From: Firmicutes bacterium M10-2
GTDB lineage: Bacteria > Bacillota_I > Bacilli_A > Erysipelotrichales > Erysipelotrichaceae
Reading direction: 5' to 3'
NCBI GenBank assembly: GCA_000403415.2
Contig: KE159681.1
Location: 576,053 to 634,020, forward strand
DNA: 57,968 nt
A program made the translations under genes and the position numbers. Positions 8,720 through 18,111 of the stretch are shown here, piece after piece. Each line of letters starts with the position of its first letter. The first letter of the stretch is position 1. A model generated the notes under the pieces. The model had not been told where the DNA came from. It ran no database searches and was given only the letters and a program-made list of their open reading frames with translations.

Positions 8720-9632
8720 ATCTTAAAAAGACGTAAATCGAATAAAGGACATAAAGAAGAATCAATGCCAATCCTTCTTTTTTCGAAATAACGGAATTTC
8801 TGGAAATACCGAACAAGAGGATCGATACAATCAGTACGAGAAAGCAATCAACGACAGATTCCATATTGACTGCATACGGCATGATTGTGCTTGAAATTCC
8901 CAAAATGAATAAAATATTGAAGATATTCGATCCGACGGCGTTTCCCAGTCCCAATCCGCTTTCTCCTTTTTTGCATGCGACAAGAGAAGTGACAAGTTCG
9001 GGTAGCGAAGTTCCGATGGCCACAATAGTGACGCCGATCAAAGTTTGGGACCAGCCTAAATCGGTTGCGATCGTAGTTGCATTGTTGACAACGAGCTGAC
9101 CTCCGCATACGATGGCAATCAGTCCGAGAACAATATAAACGAAGATCTTCCAAGGAGCAAGTATTGCCTCCTTTTGAGATTCTTTTTCGATCGGGGTAGA
9201 TTTGCAGATGAAAACAAGATAAGCGATAAGTCCAATCAACAATATCGATCCGCTGATCCGGTTTAACTGACGACAACCAATCGCGAATAGAAACAGCAGA
9301 GCGGAAATGATCATATTGAAAGGGATATCGCGATTTTTCAATTCAGAACCGACTTGGATCGGAAAGATCAAAGCACAGCATCCAATGACCATCAGCGTAT
9401 TGAACAAATTCGATCCCACCACATTGGATATGGCAATTTCGCCATTGTGATGAAGAGCGGAAATGACAGAAACGCTTGCTTCGGGAAGCGAGGTTCCGAT
9501 GGCTGCGATGGTCAAACCGACCAGAACGGCGGGAATCCCCAGCTTTTTGGCGAGCGAACTTGCTCCGTCGACAAAAAAATCAGCGCCTTTGATCAGGCAT
9601 ACAAATCCAAGCAATAATCCTAAATACTCCAT
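8718..9632 (-). CDS. Calcium/sodium (cation) antiporter, CaCA family
   Basis: 304 aa, about ten membrane segments. It shows the internal duplication typical of the CaCA superfamily: GTSLPEASVSV and GTSLPELVTSL (alpha repeats) and the paired VGSNLFN / VGSNIFN. The reading frame can be extended 21 codons to 9695, but that extension lies inside a riboswitch terminator. The ATG at 9632 has GGGAAGGAG 6 nt upstream and gives the family's usual N-terminus. Control by a yybP-ykoY-type element suggests export of Mn2+ (or Ca2+) under excess. The ion is inferred from the riboswitch, not from the protein. Confidence 0.9.
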   Translation of the reverse strand: MEYLGLLLGFVCLIKGADFFVDGASSLAKKLGIPAVLVGLTIAAIGTSLPEASVSVISALHHNGEIAISNVVGSNLFNTLMVIGCCALIFPIQVGSELKNRDIPFNMIISALLFLFAIGCRQLNRISGSILLIGLIAYLVFICKSTPIEKESQKEAILAPWKIFVYIVLGLIAIVCGGQLVVNNATTIATDLGWSQTLIGVTIVAIGTSLPELVTSLVACKKGESGLGLGNAVGSNIFNILFILGISSTIMPYAVNMESVVDCFLVLIVSILLFGISRNSVISKKEGLALILLYVLYSIYVFLR

Positions 9633-9656
9633 AATTCTCCTTCCCGGCAGGCCAAC

Positions 9657-9780
9657 AAAAAAAGACTCCTGCCATTCAAATGGCAAAAGTCTCATTATTT
9701 CAGCAAAGACCGGTCCGTTACGGACGTGATGACGATCGATTGCACGCTTTATGCGCCAATTACTCCCTTTTGTTGGTTTT
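9657..9780 (-). promoter_or_regulatory. yybP-ykoY-type (Mn2+) riboswitch with terminator expression platform
   Basis: Reading the minus strand from 9775: CAAAAGGGAGTA, then a hairpin region, then CGTCATCA and CCGGTCTTTGCTGAAA, which match the conserved loops of the yybP-ykoY manganese riboswitch. It ends in a long hairpin (minus-strand arms within 9664-9692) followed by seven T. The aptamer's closing stem can form between CAAAAG at the 5' side and CTTTTG at the 3' side. That CTTTTG is also part of the 5' arm of the terminator hairpin, so the two folds exclude each other. This predicts metal binding switches expression on. The family assignment is from recalled consensus, not a covariance search. 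Confidence 0.85.
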
Positions 9781-9810
9781 ATTAAACTCCAAGTCTTAAT
9801 GATTCGTCAA
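9781..9810 (-). promoter_or_regulatory. Sigma-A-type promoter driving the riboswitch transcript
   Basis: On the minus strand TTGACG (9805-9810) and TTTAAT (9781-9786) are separated by 18 bp. Transcription would start just upstream of the aptamer. Confidence 0.75.
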
Positions 9811-9824
9811 GGGAAATGTTTATT

Positions 9825-10532
9825 TTATCGGGCATGGATTGTTTCTACATAGGATTGCGCGATCGCCATACATAAATTATCTTTCATATTCGGATCATTG
9901 ATCAAAGAAAGATCGTACTCGTTCGATAAAAAGCCGAGTTCAAGAAGCATTGAAGCCGAATTTGTCAGATCAACCATATGCAAAGGGGCGTTTGCGGTGC
10001 TCATCAGGCCAAGATCGTATGAATAACCAAGATCAGCAAATTTCCGGCTCATGAGCGAATACACTTGCTGGGTTGCCGTATCTTCTTGGCGAACGAACGC
10101 TTCGTATCCGAAAGCCGAAGGATCCTCGGCCGAATTAAAATGCAGACACAAGAAGTAATCGGGGCTGATTTGGTTGACCATATTGGAACGTCCCATCAGA
10201 TCATCCCATTCAAAGTTTTCGGTTGTGTTTTCATTGACCCATTGAAGCGTATCGTCTGTTCGAGTATAGATGACCGAAATTGTCGGATCGAGCGCTTGAA
10301 TATCCGCACCGATCTTTAAAGCGTACTCAAGCGTGAGGTCTTTTTCGTATTGTCCGTTGTACGCAATTGCTCCGCTGTCGATGCTTCCGTGTCCGGGATC
10401 GATCATGACTGTTGCGGTCATCACGTTTGCTTGTTCATTGGCATGAATTGGTGTCATAAGCAAGAACAAACTACACACCATCAAAAAAGCGATGTTACGG
10501 GTCCATTTTCGTGTTTTTGTTTTCTTTGTCAT
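9825..10532 (-). CDS. N-acetylmuramoyl-L-alanine amidase (Amidase_3)
   Basis: 235 aa, a secreted zinc amidase cleaving the bond between muramic acid and the peptide stem of peptidoglycan. An N-terminal signal peptide or anchor (residues about 12-32, ending PIHANE) is followed by a single catalytic domain with MIDPGHGSIDSGA, the metal Glu in YEKDLTLEYA, LCLHFNSA and the catalytic Glu in LLELGFLSNEYD. No cell-wall-binding repeats are attached. The ATG at 10532 has no Shine-Dalgarno; a TATAGT hexamer preceded by TGA ends 6 nt upstream, the same arrangement as at 5807, so a leaderless message is likely. A GTG two codons upstream is the alternative start. Confidence 0.88.
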   Translation of the reverse strand: MTKKTKTRKWTRNIAFLMVCSLFLLMTPIHANEQANVMTATVMIDPGHGSIDSGAIAYNGQYEKDLTLEYALKIGADIQALDPTISVIYTRTDDTLQWVNENTTENFEWDDLMGRSNMVNQISPDYFLCLHFNSAEDPSAFGYEAFVRQEDTATQQVYSLMSRKFADLGYSYDLGLMSTANAPLHMVDLTNSASMLLELGFLSNEYDLSLINDPNMKDNLCMAIAQSYVETIHAR

Positions 10533-10646
10533 GGACACACTATATCATTAACAATTATCAGGATGCTACTCAAATACACAAAGGGGCTATTTTTCAAGAA
10601 TGATGGGCTATATACAAAATTCCTGCCGATCGAAAAGAATGATTTA

Positions 10647-11144
10647 TCACGCAAAGATTGAATCCCCGAGTTTCACTTCATTCGGCTTTTTAAATTCGAT
10701 TGTCCGGTTATTCGGATTTGTGATAATCAGCATTGTGGACATATCGTATTTTTTGGCAAGCTGCTTCAGATTCACTTTTACTACAGGCTCCCCTGCCTTT
10801 ACGCTCTGTCCTTGTTTTTTTAAAACTTTGAATCCTTCTCCGTTGGCATCGACTGTATTAATCCCGATATGAACGAGAATTTCCATCCCGTTGTTCATCA
10901 TCACTCCGAATGCATGGCCTGTCGGAAAGAGAACGCCCAGCTTCCCGTTTGCCGGAGAACAAAGGGTGATTTCATCTCCTTCATATCGAAAGGCTGTCGA
11001 TTTTCCCATCATTTCCGATGAAAAGACAGGATCGCTCACTTCTTTAATGTCGATCATTTTTCCGTTCGCCGGTGCGATGACACTTGAATCCGAAACCGTA
11101 ATTGGTGTGTTTATCGTTTTTTTAAATCGATCTAGAAATCCCAT
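10647..11144 (-). CDS. PTS glucose-type EIIA component
   Basis: 165 aa, Crr-like EIIA that passes phosphate from HPr to the EIIB domain. The paired active-site histidines are visible at residue 77 (GHAFGV) and residue 92 (VHIGINTVDANGEGF); the latter is the phosphorylated one by family analogy. It is the last gene of the licT operon and supplies the EIIA domain missing from the EIIBC gene at 12703-14121. AAGGAGGATATT precedes the ATG. The gap to the upstream glucosidase gene is 27 nt. Confidence 0.92.
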   Translation of the reverse strand: MGFLDRFKKTINTPITVSDSSVIAPANGKMIDIKEVSDPVFSSEMMGKSTAFRYEGDEITLCSPANGKLGVLFPTGHAFGVMMNNGMEILVHIGINTVDANGEGFKVLKKQGQSVKAGEPVVKVNLKQLAKKYDMSTMLIITNPNNRTIEFKKPNEVKLGDSIFA

Positions 11145-11171
11145 AATATCCTCCTTATATCTTATATTTTC

Positions 11172-12680
<1,509 letters not shown>

Positions 12681-12702
12681 TCATTTCTCCTCTTTCTTTC
12701 AT

Positions 12703-14121
12703 TTATTTTACTAATGCCGGCTGATCCAGCTCCGTTTTCAATTCATTGGCAATCGAGTCCTTGGATCCTACTTCTTTGACGCCCAACAACATGACTGTAA
12801 CGAATGCACCAATGGCTGCAGCAGCCATCCCTAAACATACGGCCCAAAATCCTTCTCCCATAAATACAGGCAAGGAAAGAATGCAGGAATTAACATAAGC
12901 GGATGCATGTCCTCCAAACATTCCGACAATTGCTCCTCCCAAAGCACCACCGGCTACACAGCCGATCATAACTGTTTTAAACTTTAAGAAGCAGCCGTAA
13001 ATGCCGGGTTCCGTGATTCCTATAAATGCGGATATTGCAGTAGATGCACCGATTTGTTTTGTTTCCTGGTTTTTCGAACGGATCCATACAGCTAAACATG
13101 CTCCAAACAGAGCAAGTGTTCCCATTGTATTCATCGGCAACAGATAGTCATATCCAAAAGTTGCCAAATTCTCGATACAAATCGTACTTAATGACAGATG
13201 CATTCCGCTCATCACAACAAACAATCGTGTTCCGCCGACGATTGCTCCCGCAACAGCCGGAGAAAGATCATACAAGAATTTTACGATAACGACGAGAAGC
13301 TGAGAAATATAGCTTGCCAACGGTCCGAGTCCGCAAAGAGCAAGGGGAGTCATGATCAGCATGGTAAACATTGGTGTAAAGACAACACGCAATACTTTCG
13401 GAATGACTTGATCGACTAAGCGATATACATATTTCATTGCAAAAACAGTTAATAAAATAGGGATCGTACTTCCGAAATATCGCGGGAACGGAATTGGCAG
13501 TCCGAACAAGCTCATCGCTTCGGCTCCGGCCGTATTGCCGGCTGTCATGGTCGGATAAAGCAGCACACCGGCCAATGCAATCGCCATAGGGATATTTGTT
13601 TTGAAATATTTTGCGGCTGACCATGCAACTAAGAATGGCAAGAAATAAAACATACAATCTCCTGCCATAGTCATAACTTGGATCAATACAGATGCTGCAT
13701 CCACTCCGCAATACGAAGTAAGGATGGTAACGATTCCTTTGATCATTCCTCCTCCGGCTAAGGCAGGTACGACAGGAAGCATGATTGCGGCCATTGCGGC
13801 AAAAATATCCGAGATCTTAAATTTTTTCTTTTCATCATCTAAATTTTCATCTAAGCTTTTTTGTTCTGAGATCCCGGCAATCTGACATACTTCTTTGTAC
13901 AAGTGATCAACATCCTGTCCGATGATGATTTGCAGTTGATCGCCCGCCCATTGGGTTCCGACTACTCCGTTCACTTTTTGAATATCTTCTGTTTTTGCCA
14001 GTCCTTTATCCTTAAAATGAAATCTCAGTCTGGTCATACAGTGATATGTTTTTGCGATATTTTCTTTTCCGCCAATATAATTAAGTATTTGTTCTGCCAT
14101 TTCATGATAATTCTTTGCCAT
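12703..14121 (-). CDS. bglP: PTS beta-glucoside-type EIIBC
   Basis: 472 aa. An N-terminal EIIB domain with phospho-Cys28 in KTYHCMTRLRF is followed by a linker and an EIIC domain of about ten membrane segments (LPVVPALAGGGMIKG; ITEPGIYGCFLKFK is the sugar-binding loop). The protein ends without an EIIA domain, which is encoded separately at 10647-11144. It takes up and phosphorylates a beta-glucoside such as a cellobiose-like or aryl glucoside. GGAGAGAGAATT precedes the ATG. The specific sugar is not determinable from sequence. Confidence 0.92.
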   Translation of the reverse strand: MAKNYHEMAEQILNYIGGKENIAKTYHCMTRLRFHFKDKGLAKTEDIQKVNGVVGTQWAGDQLQIIIGQDVDHLYKEVCQIAGISEQKSLDENLDDEKKKFKISDIFAAMAAIMLPVVPALAGGGMIKGIVTILTSYCGVDAASVLIQVMTMAGDCMFYFLPFLVAWSAAKYFKTNIPMAIALAGVLLYPTMTAGNTAGAEAMSLFGLPIPFPRYFGSTIPILLTVFAMKYVYRLVDQVIPKVLRVVFTPMFTMLIMTPLALCGLGPLASYISQLLVVIVKFLYDLSPAVAGAIVGGTRLFVVMSGMHLSLSTICIENLATFGYDYLLPMNTMGTLALFGACLAVWIRSKNQETKQIGASTAISAFIGITEPGIYGCFLKFKTVMIGCVAGGALGGAIVGMFGGHASAYVNSCILSLPVFMGEGFWAVCLGMAAAAIGAFVTVMLLGVKEVGSKDSIANELKTELDQPALVK

Positions 14122-14149
14122 AATTCTCTCTCCTTTTCTTTTTAAATAA

Positions 14150-14204
14150 ATTAAAAACCTCGCTTTTCAAAAACGATCCTGTTCTATTTTTGAAAAGTGA
14201 GGTT
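14150..14204 (-). terminator. Intra-operon terminator between licT and the EIIBC gene
   Basis: Two 18-nt arms (14187-14204 and 14156-14173) form a long AT-rich stem with one mismatch, followed by TTTTTAAT on the minus strand. Its loop holds AGGATCG, weakly reminiscent of the start of an antiterminator target, but I do not see a full RAT here. It may act as a second regulated or attenuating terminator, as in E. coli bgl, or simply lower downstream expression. Confidence 0.65.
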
Positions 14205-14212
14205 AAGCTCGT

Positions 14213-15046
14213 TTATTCACGATAACAATCCTCTCGATCACACAATCGATTAATATGTAATATCAGATACATTTTTTCTTCATCAGTTAATGAGATATCC
14301 ATGGTCGCTTTGATCATATCGCTGATTTTTTCAGCGCATTCATTCGTTTTAGGATATTCTTTTACAAGGGCTGAGTACATTTTCCCGTTTCCGGAATGAA
14401 TCAGATCTTGTTTCTTTCCTCTTTTAAACAAATAGTGCATATGAGAAACGAACCTTGAGCAGTTGAATCCTTCCTGATCAATTTGAAACGAAAAGATATC
14501 TTCAATAATTTTCATTGCTTTGCGGATCACTTGATCGTTAAGCATCCGTTCCTTGCTTCTTTGTTTTTCTTCCGAATTAAGCAAATGCATAGCAATATAT
14601 GCAGCTTCGGAACGAGGAAGTGCAATCCGCAATTTTTTCCGAATTAATTTCAATGCGAACTTTCCGACTTCATATTCTTTTTCGTAAAGATATTCGATGT
14701 CGTTTGCTATAGGCAACTTAATGTTCATTCGCTTACGGCATCGCTCAATACTGAATTGAATATGATCGGCCAATGTAAATATCGTATTGGAACTAAATGG
14801 TTGTTCTAAATATTTTTCTGCCGTATCAACGATCGTTGAAGAAATTTCCAAAATATCTTCCGAAATGGTATTGATCATTTCTATATAAGTTTGATCGACA
14901 TCATAGTAAGTTCGTTGTATTTGCGAAAGATCCAATTCATATGGAGGTTTCGCAAAACCGATCCCTTTCCCGAAAGCAACAACTTCCCGCCCCATTGAAT
15001 CTTGGCAGATTGATACATTATTGTTTATATTCTTAACGACTTTCAT
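14213..15046 (-). CDS. licT: Transcriptional antiterminator, BglG/LicT family
   Basis: 277 aa. The N-terminal RNA-binding (CAT) domain covers residues 1-55 and contains NINNNVSICQD and GKGIGFAK. It is followed by two PTS regulation domains, PRD1 (about 65-170, conserved His in LADHIQFSIER) and PRD2 (about 172-277, VSHMHYLFKRG and LHINRLC). It binds the RAT in its own leader and prevents termination when the beta-glucoside is present, and is inactivated by EII-dependent phosphorylation otherwise. This is family knowledge; the RAT is directly visible at 15156-15184. The gene is first in the operon, so the system is autoregulated. Confidence 0.93.
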   Translation of the reverse strand: MKVVKNINNNVSICQDSMGREVVAFGKGIGFAKPPYELDLSQIQRTYYDVDQTYIEMINTISEDILEISSTIVDTAEKYLEQPFSSNTIFTLADHIQFSIERCRKRMNIKLPIANDIEYLYEKEYEVGKFALKLIRKKLRIALPRSEAAYIAMHLLNSEEKQRSKERMLNDQVIRKAMKIIEDIFSFQIDQEGFNCSRFVSHMHYLFKRGKKQDLIHSGNGKMYSALVKEYPKTNECAEKISDMIKATMDISLTDEEKMYLILHINRLCDREDCYRE

Positions 15047-15103
15047 TCATTCCACCAATTTCCCGATTTTCTTTTTCCATAAAAACAAGGTATTCGGCGC
15101 CGA

Positions 15104-15184
15104 TAAAAAAACTCCACGAAACCAACCGAAAAACACAAATTTTATTTTGTATTTAAGGGTAAGCCTCCGTGGAGTAACAAGCCT
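15104..15184 (-). promoter_or_regulatory. LicT leader: RAT antiterminator overlapping an intrinsic terminator
   Basis: The 29-nt RAT (15156-15184) reads on the minus strand with TTGTTACTCC, ACGGAGGC and TACCCT and closely matches the BglG/LicT target. Its CTCCACG (15168-15174) is also the 5' arm of a terminator whose 3' arm is CGTGGAG (15112-15118), followed by seven T. RAT folding and terminator folding therefore exclude each other, the classic antitermination switch. Confidence 0.92.
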
Positions 15185-15199
15185 TGTCTTTATGGACTT

Positions 15200-15228
15200 A
15201 ATATACCTCTGGGTTTTCAAAATGTCAA
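15200..15228 (-). promoter_or_regulatory. Sigma-A promoter of the licT operon
   Basis: On the minus strand a perfect TTGACA (15223-15228), a 17-bp spacer and TATATT (15200-15205). Transcription would start about 10 nt before the RAT. Confidence 0.92.
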
Positions 15229-15236
15229 CGCTTACA
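15223..15236 (-). promoter_or_regulatory. cre site (CcpA operator) overlapping the -35
   Basis: On the minus strand TGTAAGCGTTGACA matches the cre consensus TGWAARCGYTWNCW at 13 of 14 positions. It overlaps the -35 hexamer entirely, so bound CcpA would block RNA polymerase when glucose is present. Confidence 0.8.
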
Positions 15237-15247
15237 GCAAAAAAATT

Positions 15248-16213
15248 TTAAAAATTCCATTCATGCACTTCTTCGAATTCGGGAACGTATTCTTCCTGAG
15301 GAAGTTCCTGTTCTTTTTCGAATCGGATCATGCCGTTTTTGCTTTGTGTCGGTTTATAGCCAAGTTTTTTCCAAAAGCGAGCGGATTCTTCATCGTTTTC
15401 TTTTTCTTCCAAAGCAATATGGGCAAATCCGGCTTTTGCCAATCCTTCTTCAAGAGCATGAACAATCTGACTTCCTATTCCTTTGTTTTGATTTCTCGCA
15501 TCAACCATGAATTTACGAATATATGCATGAAGCGGTTGCGGATAATCAAGGATCAAATCCAGGATTGCGATCAGTTTTCCCTGCTCGTAATATCCGAGAT
15601 AATACTTTTGATCGATCATGCTTTCTTGGGGCAATCGCACCATTTCTGTTTTCACAAAACGAAGTGAAGGTTTTTGCGTAAAGCATTGAGGATTGGACTG
15701 CATCAATCGCAAAACTTGTCCGGCATCTCTGTTTTCCAGTTTTTTCACTTCGTATGCTGCGGCAAGCTCCGGCAAAGAAATTTGATGTCGATACGCGAGA
15801 TCGTGATCTTGGCACCATTCTTCCAAGATTTCGGCACCTCGTTCGTTGCGAAATTGATAATAATCTTCCAGCAAGCCGTTTTGTTCCAACTTTGCACGAT
15901 ATGACTGAAACGGATTGGGTTGATTCAAAGCGGTCAGTAAAGACTTCTGTAAACGCTCCGGAACATAATCAATGTATTCGTCCATGATGTCCATTTCGTT
16001 CAGATCTCTTGCCTTGGGCAATCGCTGCAGGCGATGTTCTTCTTCGAGCAAAAGTGCCTCATCCATTGAAAGATCCGGATTTTGGTATTTCGGATGATTT
16101 GAAACTTTCCAAAGATCGTATGTGTGCGGATCAATAAACAATTCGCTGTCTCTTCCGGTGCGAAAGCTTTGTTCGGCGACATCTTCCAAATATAATAATG
16201 GTTCATTTGACAT
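15248..16213 (-). CDS. UPF0158-like / GNAT acetyltransferase fusion
   Basis: 321 aa with two parts. Residues about 1-150 resemble the UPF0158 family: LPKARDL and the stretch NPFQSYRAKLEQ through YYQFRNERG are its typical LxxxNPFxxFKxxL...WYxFR pattern. Residues about 155-300 form a GNAT domain, with the acetyl-CoA loop in RNQNKGIGSQIVHALE and a C-terminal ARFWKKLGYKPT. The C-terminus is acidic. The start has GAAGG upstream. It stands alone between two regulated operons. The acetyl acceptor is unknown. The fusion is visible as one uninterrupted frame; the N-terminal family assignment is from memory of its pattern. Confidence 0.75.
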   Translation of the reverse strand: MSNEPLLYLEDVAEQSFRTGRDSELFIDPHTYDLWKVSNHPKYQNPDLSMDEALLLEEEHRLQRLPKARDLNEMDIMDEYIDYVPERLQKSLLTALNQPNPFQSYRAKLEQNGLLEDYYQFRNERGAEILEEWCQDHDLAYRHQISLPELAAAYEVKKLENRDAGQVLRLMQSNPQCFTQKPSLRFVKTEMVRLPQESMIDQKYYLGYYEQGKLIAILDLILDYPQPLHAYIRKFMVDARNQNKGIGSQIVHALEEGLAKAGFAHIALEEKENDEESARFWKKLGYKPTQSKNGMIRFEKEQELPQEEYVPEFEEVHEWNF

Positions 16214-16419
16214 GGTTTTGCCTTCTTTCTTTTTTAAAAAATTTTTCGATCAGGCGATTTAAGATTGTTGTTCAGCTCGTCCGAATTCAGTTTATTCTTC
16301 GATTTTCTTTCCGAACAAACTCAAAAACCGGATTTTCTTACAGTTTTCGAATCACAATCCCACCTGACTAAAATTATAAAATGAATTCGGGGAATCATCA
16401 ATAAAGCTTGTTATTCTGC

Positions 16420-17301
16420 TTATACTTTTGCGGTCGCGTCATATGCTCTTTCGAAACGGCATACCATTTTCAATGTATTCTCTTCTATTTCGAATGTTAA
16501 GCTTCCGTTCATTTTTTCCATATACCCTTTTGCGATCATCAATCCCAAACCATGAGAATCGTTTTCGAAGTGCACGGTCGAATAGCGCTCTTTCAATAAA
16601 ATTTTTTCTACTTTCGGATCATTGATTTCGTTTTCGATGACTAGGATGTTCGAAGCCGGCATTTCGATACGAACTGACCCTTCAGTATATTTCAAAGCGT
16701 TGGAAAGAAGATTTTCAAGCACACGCTGTATTCCTTGCTGATTGGCCGAAACGGTTCCTTCCAGTAAGCAAAGATCCGGATCGATGCCTTTTTCGATCCA
16801 TAAAGAAGCCATTCCTAAAATTGTTTCTTCGACTATGTTTTTAAGCGAAATTTGCGTCAACTCAAGCACCTTTTCCTGATCTTTCAGCCATGCCTGCTCG
16901 AATAATTCTTCGCTCAGACTTTTTAAAACTTGAAGCCGGTTTTCGATACGGCGCACATCTTTTTCCTTTTGATCGTAGGAATCTTCCTGCCAAAAAAGCT
17001 GCGTATATCCCAACGCAGCCGTTAATGGCGTTCTGAAATCATGAGCAAGATCAGCCATTTCCCGTTCCATTTGTTTTGTGCGCCCGTTGAGCTCGATTTC
17101 CTTTTCTTTCAAGGAGCGAAGCGCAGCATTAAGAACTTCGGTCAGTTCTACGATCGAACGATTCGAGGAAACGAGCGGAAGCAGACGGTTGGTATTTGTG
17201 TCGGCACATTGTTCCCACTCGTTCTTCAATCGTTTCAAAGCTCTTTCCAGACAAAACAACCGGATCACGACCAATACCAGCAAGATGATGAAAACGACCA
17301 T
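16420..17301 (-). CDS. Sensor histidine kinase
   Basis: 293 aa. A single N-terminal membrane segment (residues 1-18) and a short linker are followed by the HisKA dimerisation domain with phospho-His87 in LAHDFRTPLTA and an ATPase domain with N box NLLSNALKYT and G box SHGLGLMIAKGY. There is almost no extracellular sensor, so it probably senses through its membrane partner, as intramembrane-sensing kinases linked to ABC transporters do. It is the last gene of a four-gene operon with a response regulator, ABC ATPase and permease. The ligand is unknown. Confidence 0.88.
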   Translation of the reverse strand: MVVFIILLVLVVIRLFCLERALKRLKNEWEQCADTNTNRLLPLVSSNRSIVELTEVLNAALRSLKEKEIELNGRTKQMEREMADLAHDFRTPLTAALGYTQLFWQEDSYDQKEKDVRRIENRLQVLKSLSEELFEQAWLKDQEKVLELTQISLKNIVEETILGMASLWIEKGIDPDLCLLEGTVSANQQGIQRVLENLLSNALKYTEGSVRIEMPASNILVIENEINDPKVEKILLKERYSTVHFENDSHGLGLMIAKGYMEKMNGSLTFEIEENTLKMVCRFERAYDATAKV

Positions 17302-17313
17302 TTCTTTTTCTCC

Positions 17314-18111
17314 TTATCGTATGGATTTCTTTTGAAATCCGATCATTCCGATTACAGCACAAACGATGCTCCAGATCATTTCATAAACGATCAGGATCCA
17401 TTGAGGACACCACATTCCCATTGCCAGCTGCATCATGGCGCCACTTGGAAGCAGCGACATCAAATGCTCATAGCAAATTCGAAGTGTTCCCGTAACATAT
17501 CGTTCATTGGCAATTTTTCGATTTTCGAATTCCCCGTTCGTTGCGCTTTCCATGATCATCGTTTCGGGTGGTTCGCTCAGTCTTCCTTGCACCGCAAACG
17601 CAATCAAAAAGAACACAATCAAAGAAATCATACAAATTATGACGCTTTTTGTCTTATTGGAGCACCATGCGCAAATCATGACGTACCAGGCACTCAAAGC
17701 TATGTTGGCAACAAGCACGATCATGACTACATTTCCCAAAGAAGCGGGGCTTGCCAGGATAAAAGTTCCGATCCCGATCTGAACTAGGAGCGATACAGCA
17801 AGCAAAACAAGCATCATGCCTTGGGCGATGATCATATTCGAAGCATAAATGGCCTGTCGCGATTTTCCGATTATCAATTTATTTCGAATGGTTCCGTCTT
17901 CGATATCACTTCCCATGATGGAAGGAACAAGGATACTTTGAGCGCATCCGATCAATGCGATCAGTGCCCATAATCCTTCATCCAAGGTGGTGTGTCGATC
18001 ATATCGTATCCATAAAAGAACCATATTTAAAAGGAACACCAAAAGAAGCGTGGTTCGAAACGTTCCCGATTTCTTGATACGGTACATATCTGTCAAAAGA
18101 AGTGCTCTCAT
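17314..18111 (-). CDS. ABC transporter permease (ABC-2 type)
   Basis: 265 aa with about six hydrophobic segments and no signature motif. Its start overlaps the stop of the ATPase gene by 4 bp (ATGA), which implies coupled translation and a stable partnership. Context (ATPase, kinase, regulator) suggests export of, or protection against, an antimicrobial peptide or similar signal, but the substrate cannot be read from sequence. Confidence 0.8.
   Translation of the reverse strand: MRALLLTDMYRIKKSGTFRTTLLLVFLLNMVLLWIRYDRHTTLDEGLWALIALIGCAQSILVPSIMGSDIEDGTIRNKLIIGKSRQAIYASNMIIAQGMMLVLLAVSLLVQIGIGTFILASPASLGNVVMIVLVANIALSAWYVMICAWCSNKTKSVIICMISLIVFFLIAFAVQGRLSEPPETMIMESATNGEFENRKIANERYVTGTLRICYEHLMSLLPSGAMMQLAMGMWCPQWILIVYEMIWSIVCAVIGMIGFQKKSIR

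Noticed and set aside
14150-14204. Second RAT in the licT-EIIBC gap
   Set aside because: AGGATCG is suggestive, but the rest does not match the 29-nt consensus; kept only as a terminator.
17041-17787. 248-codon plus-strand frame
   Set aside because: Antisense to the kinase and permease genes; His/Ser/Gln-rich shadow without motifs.
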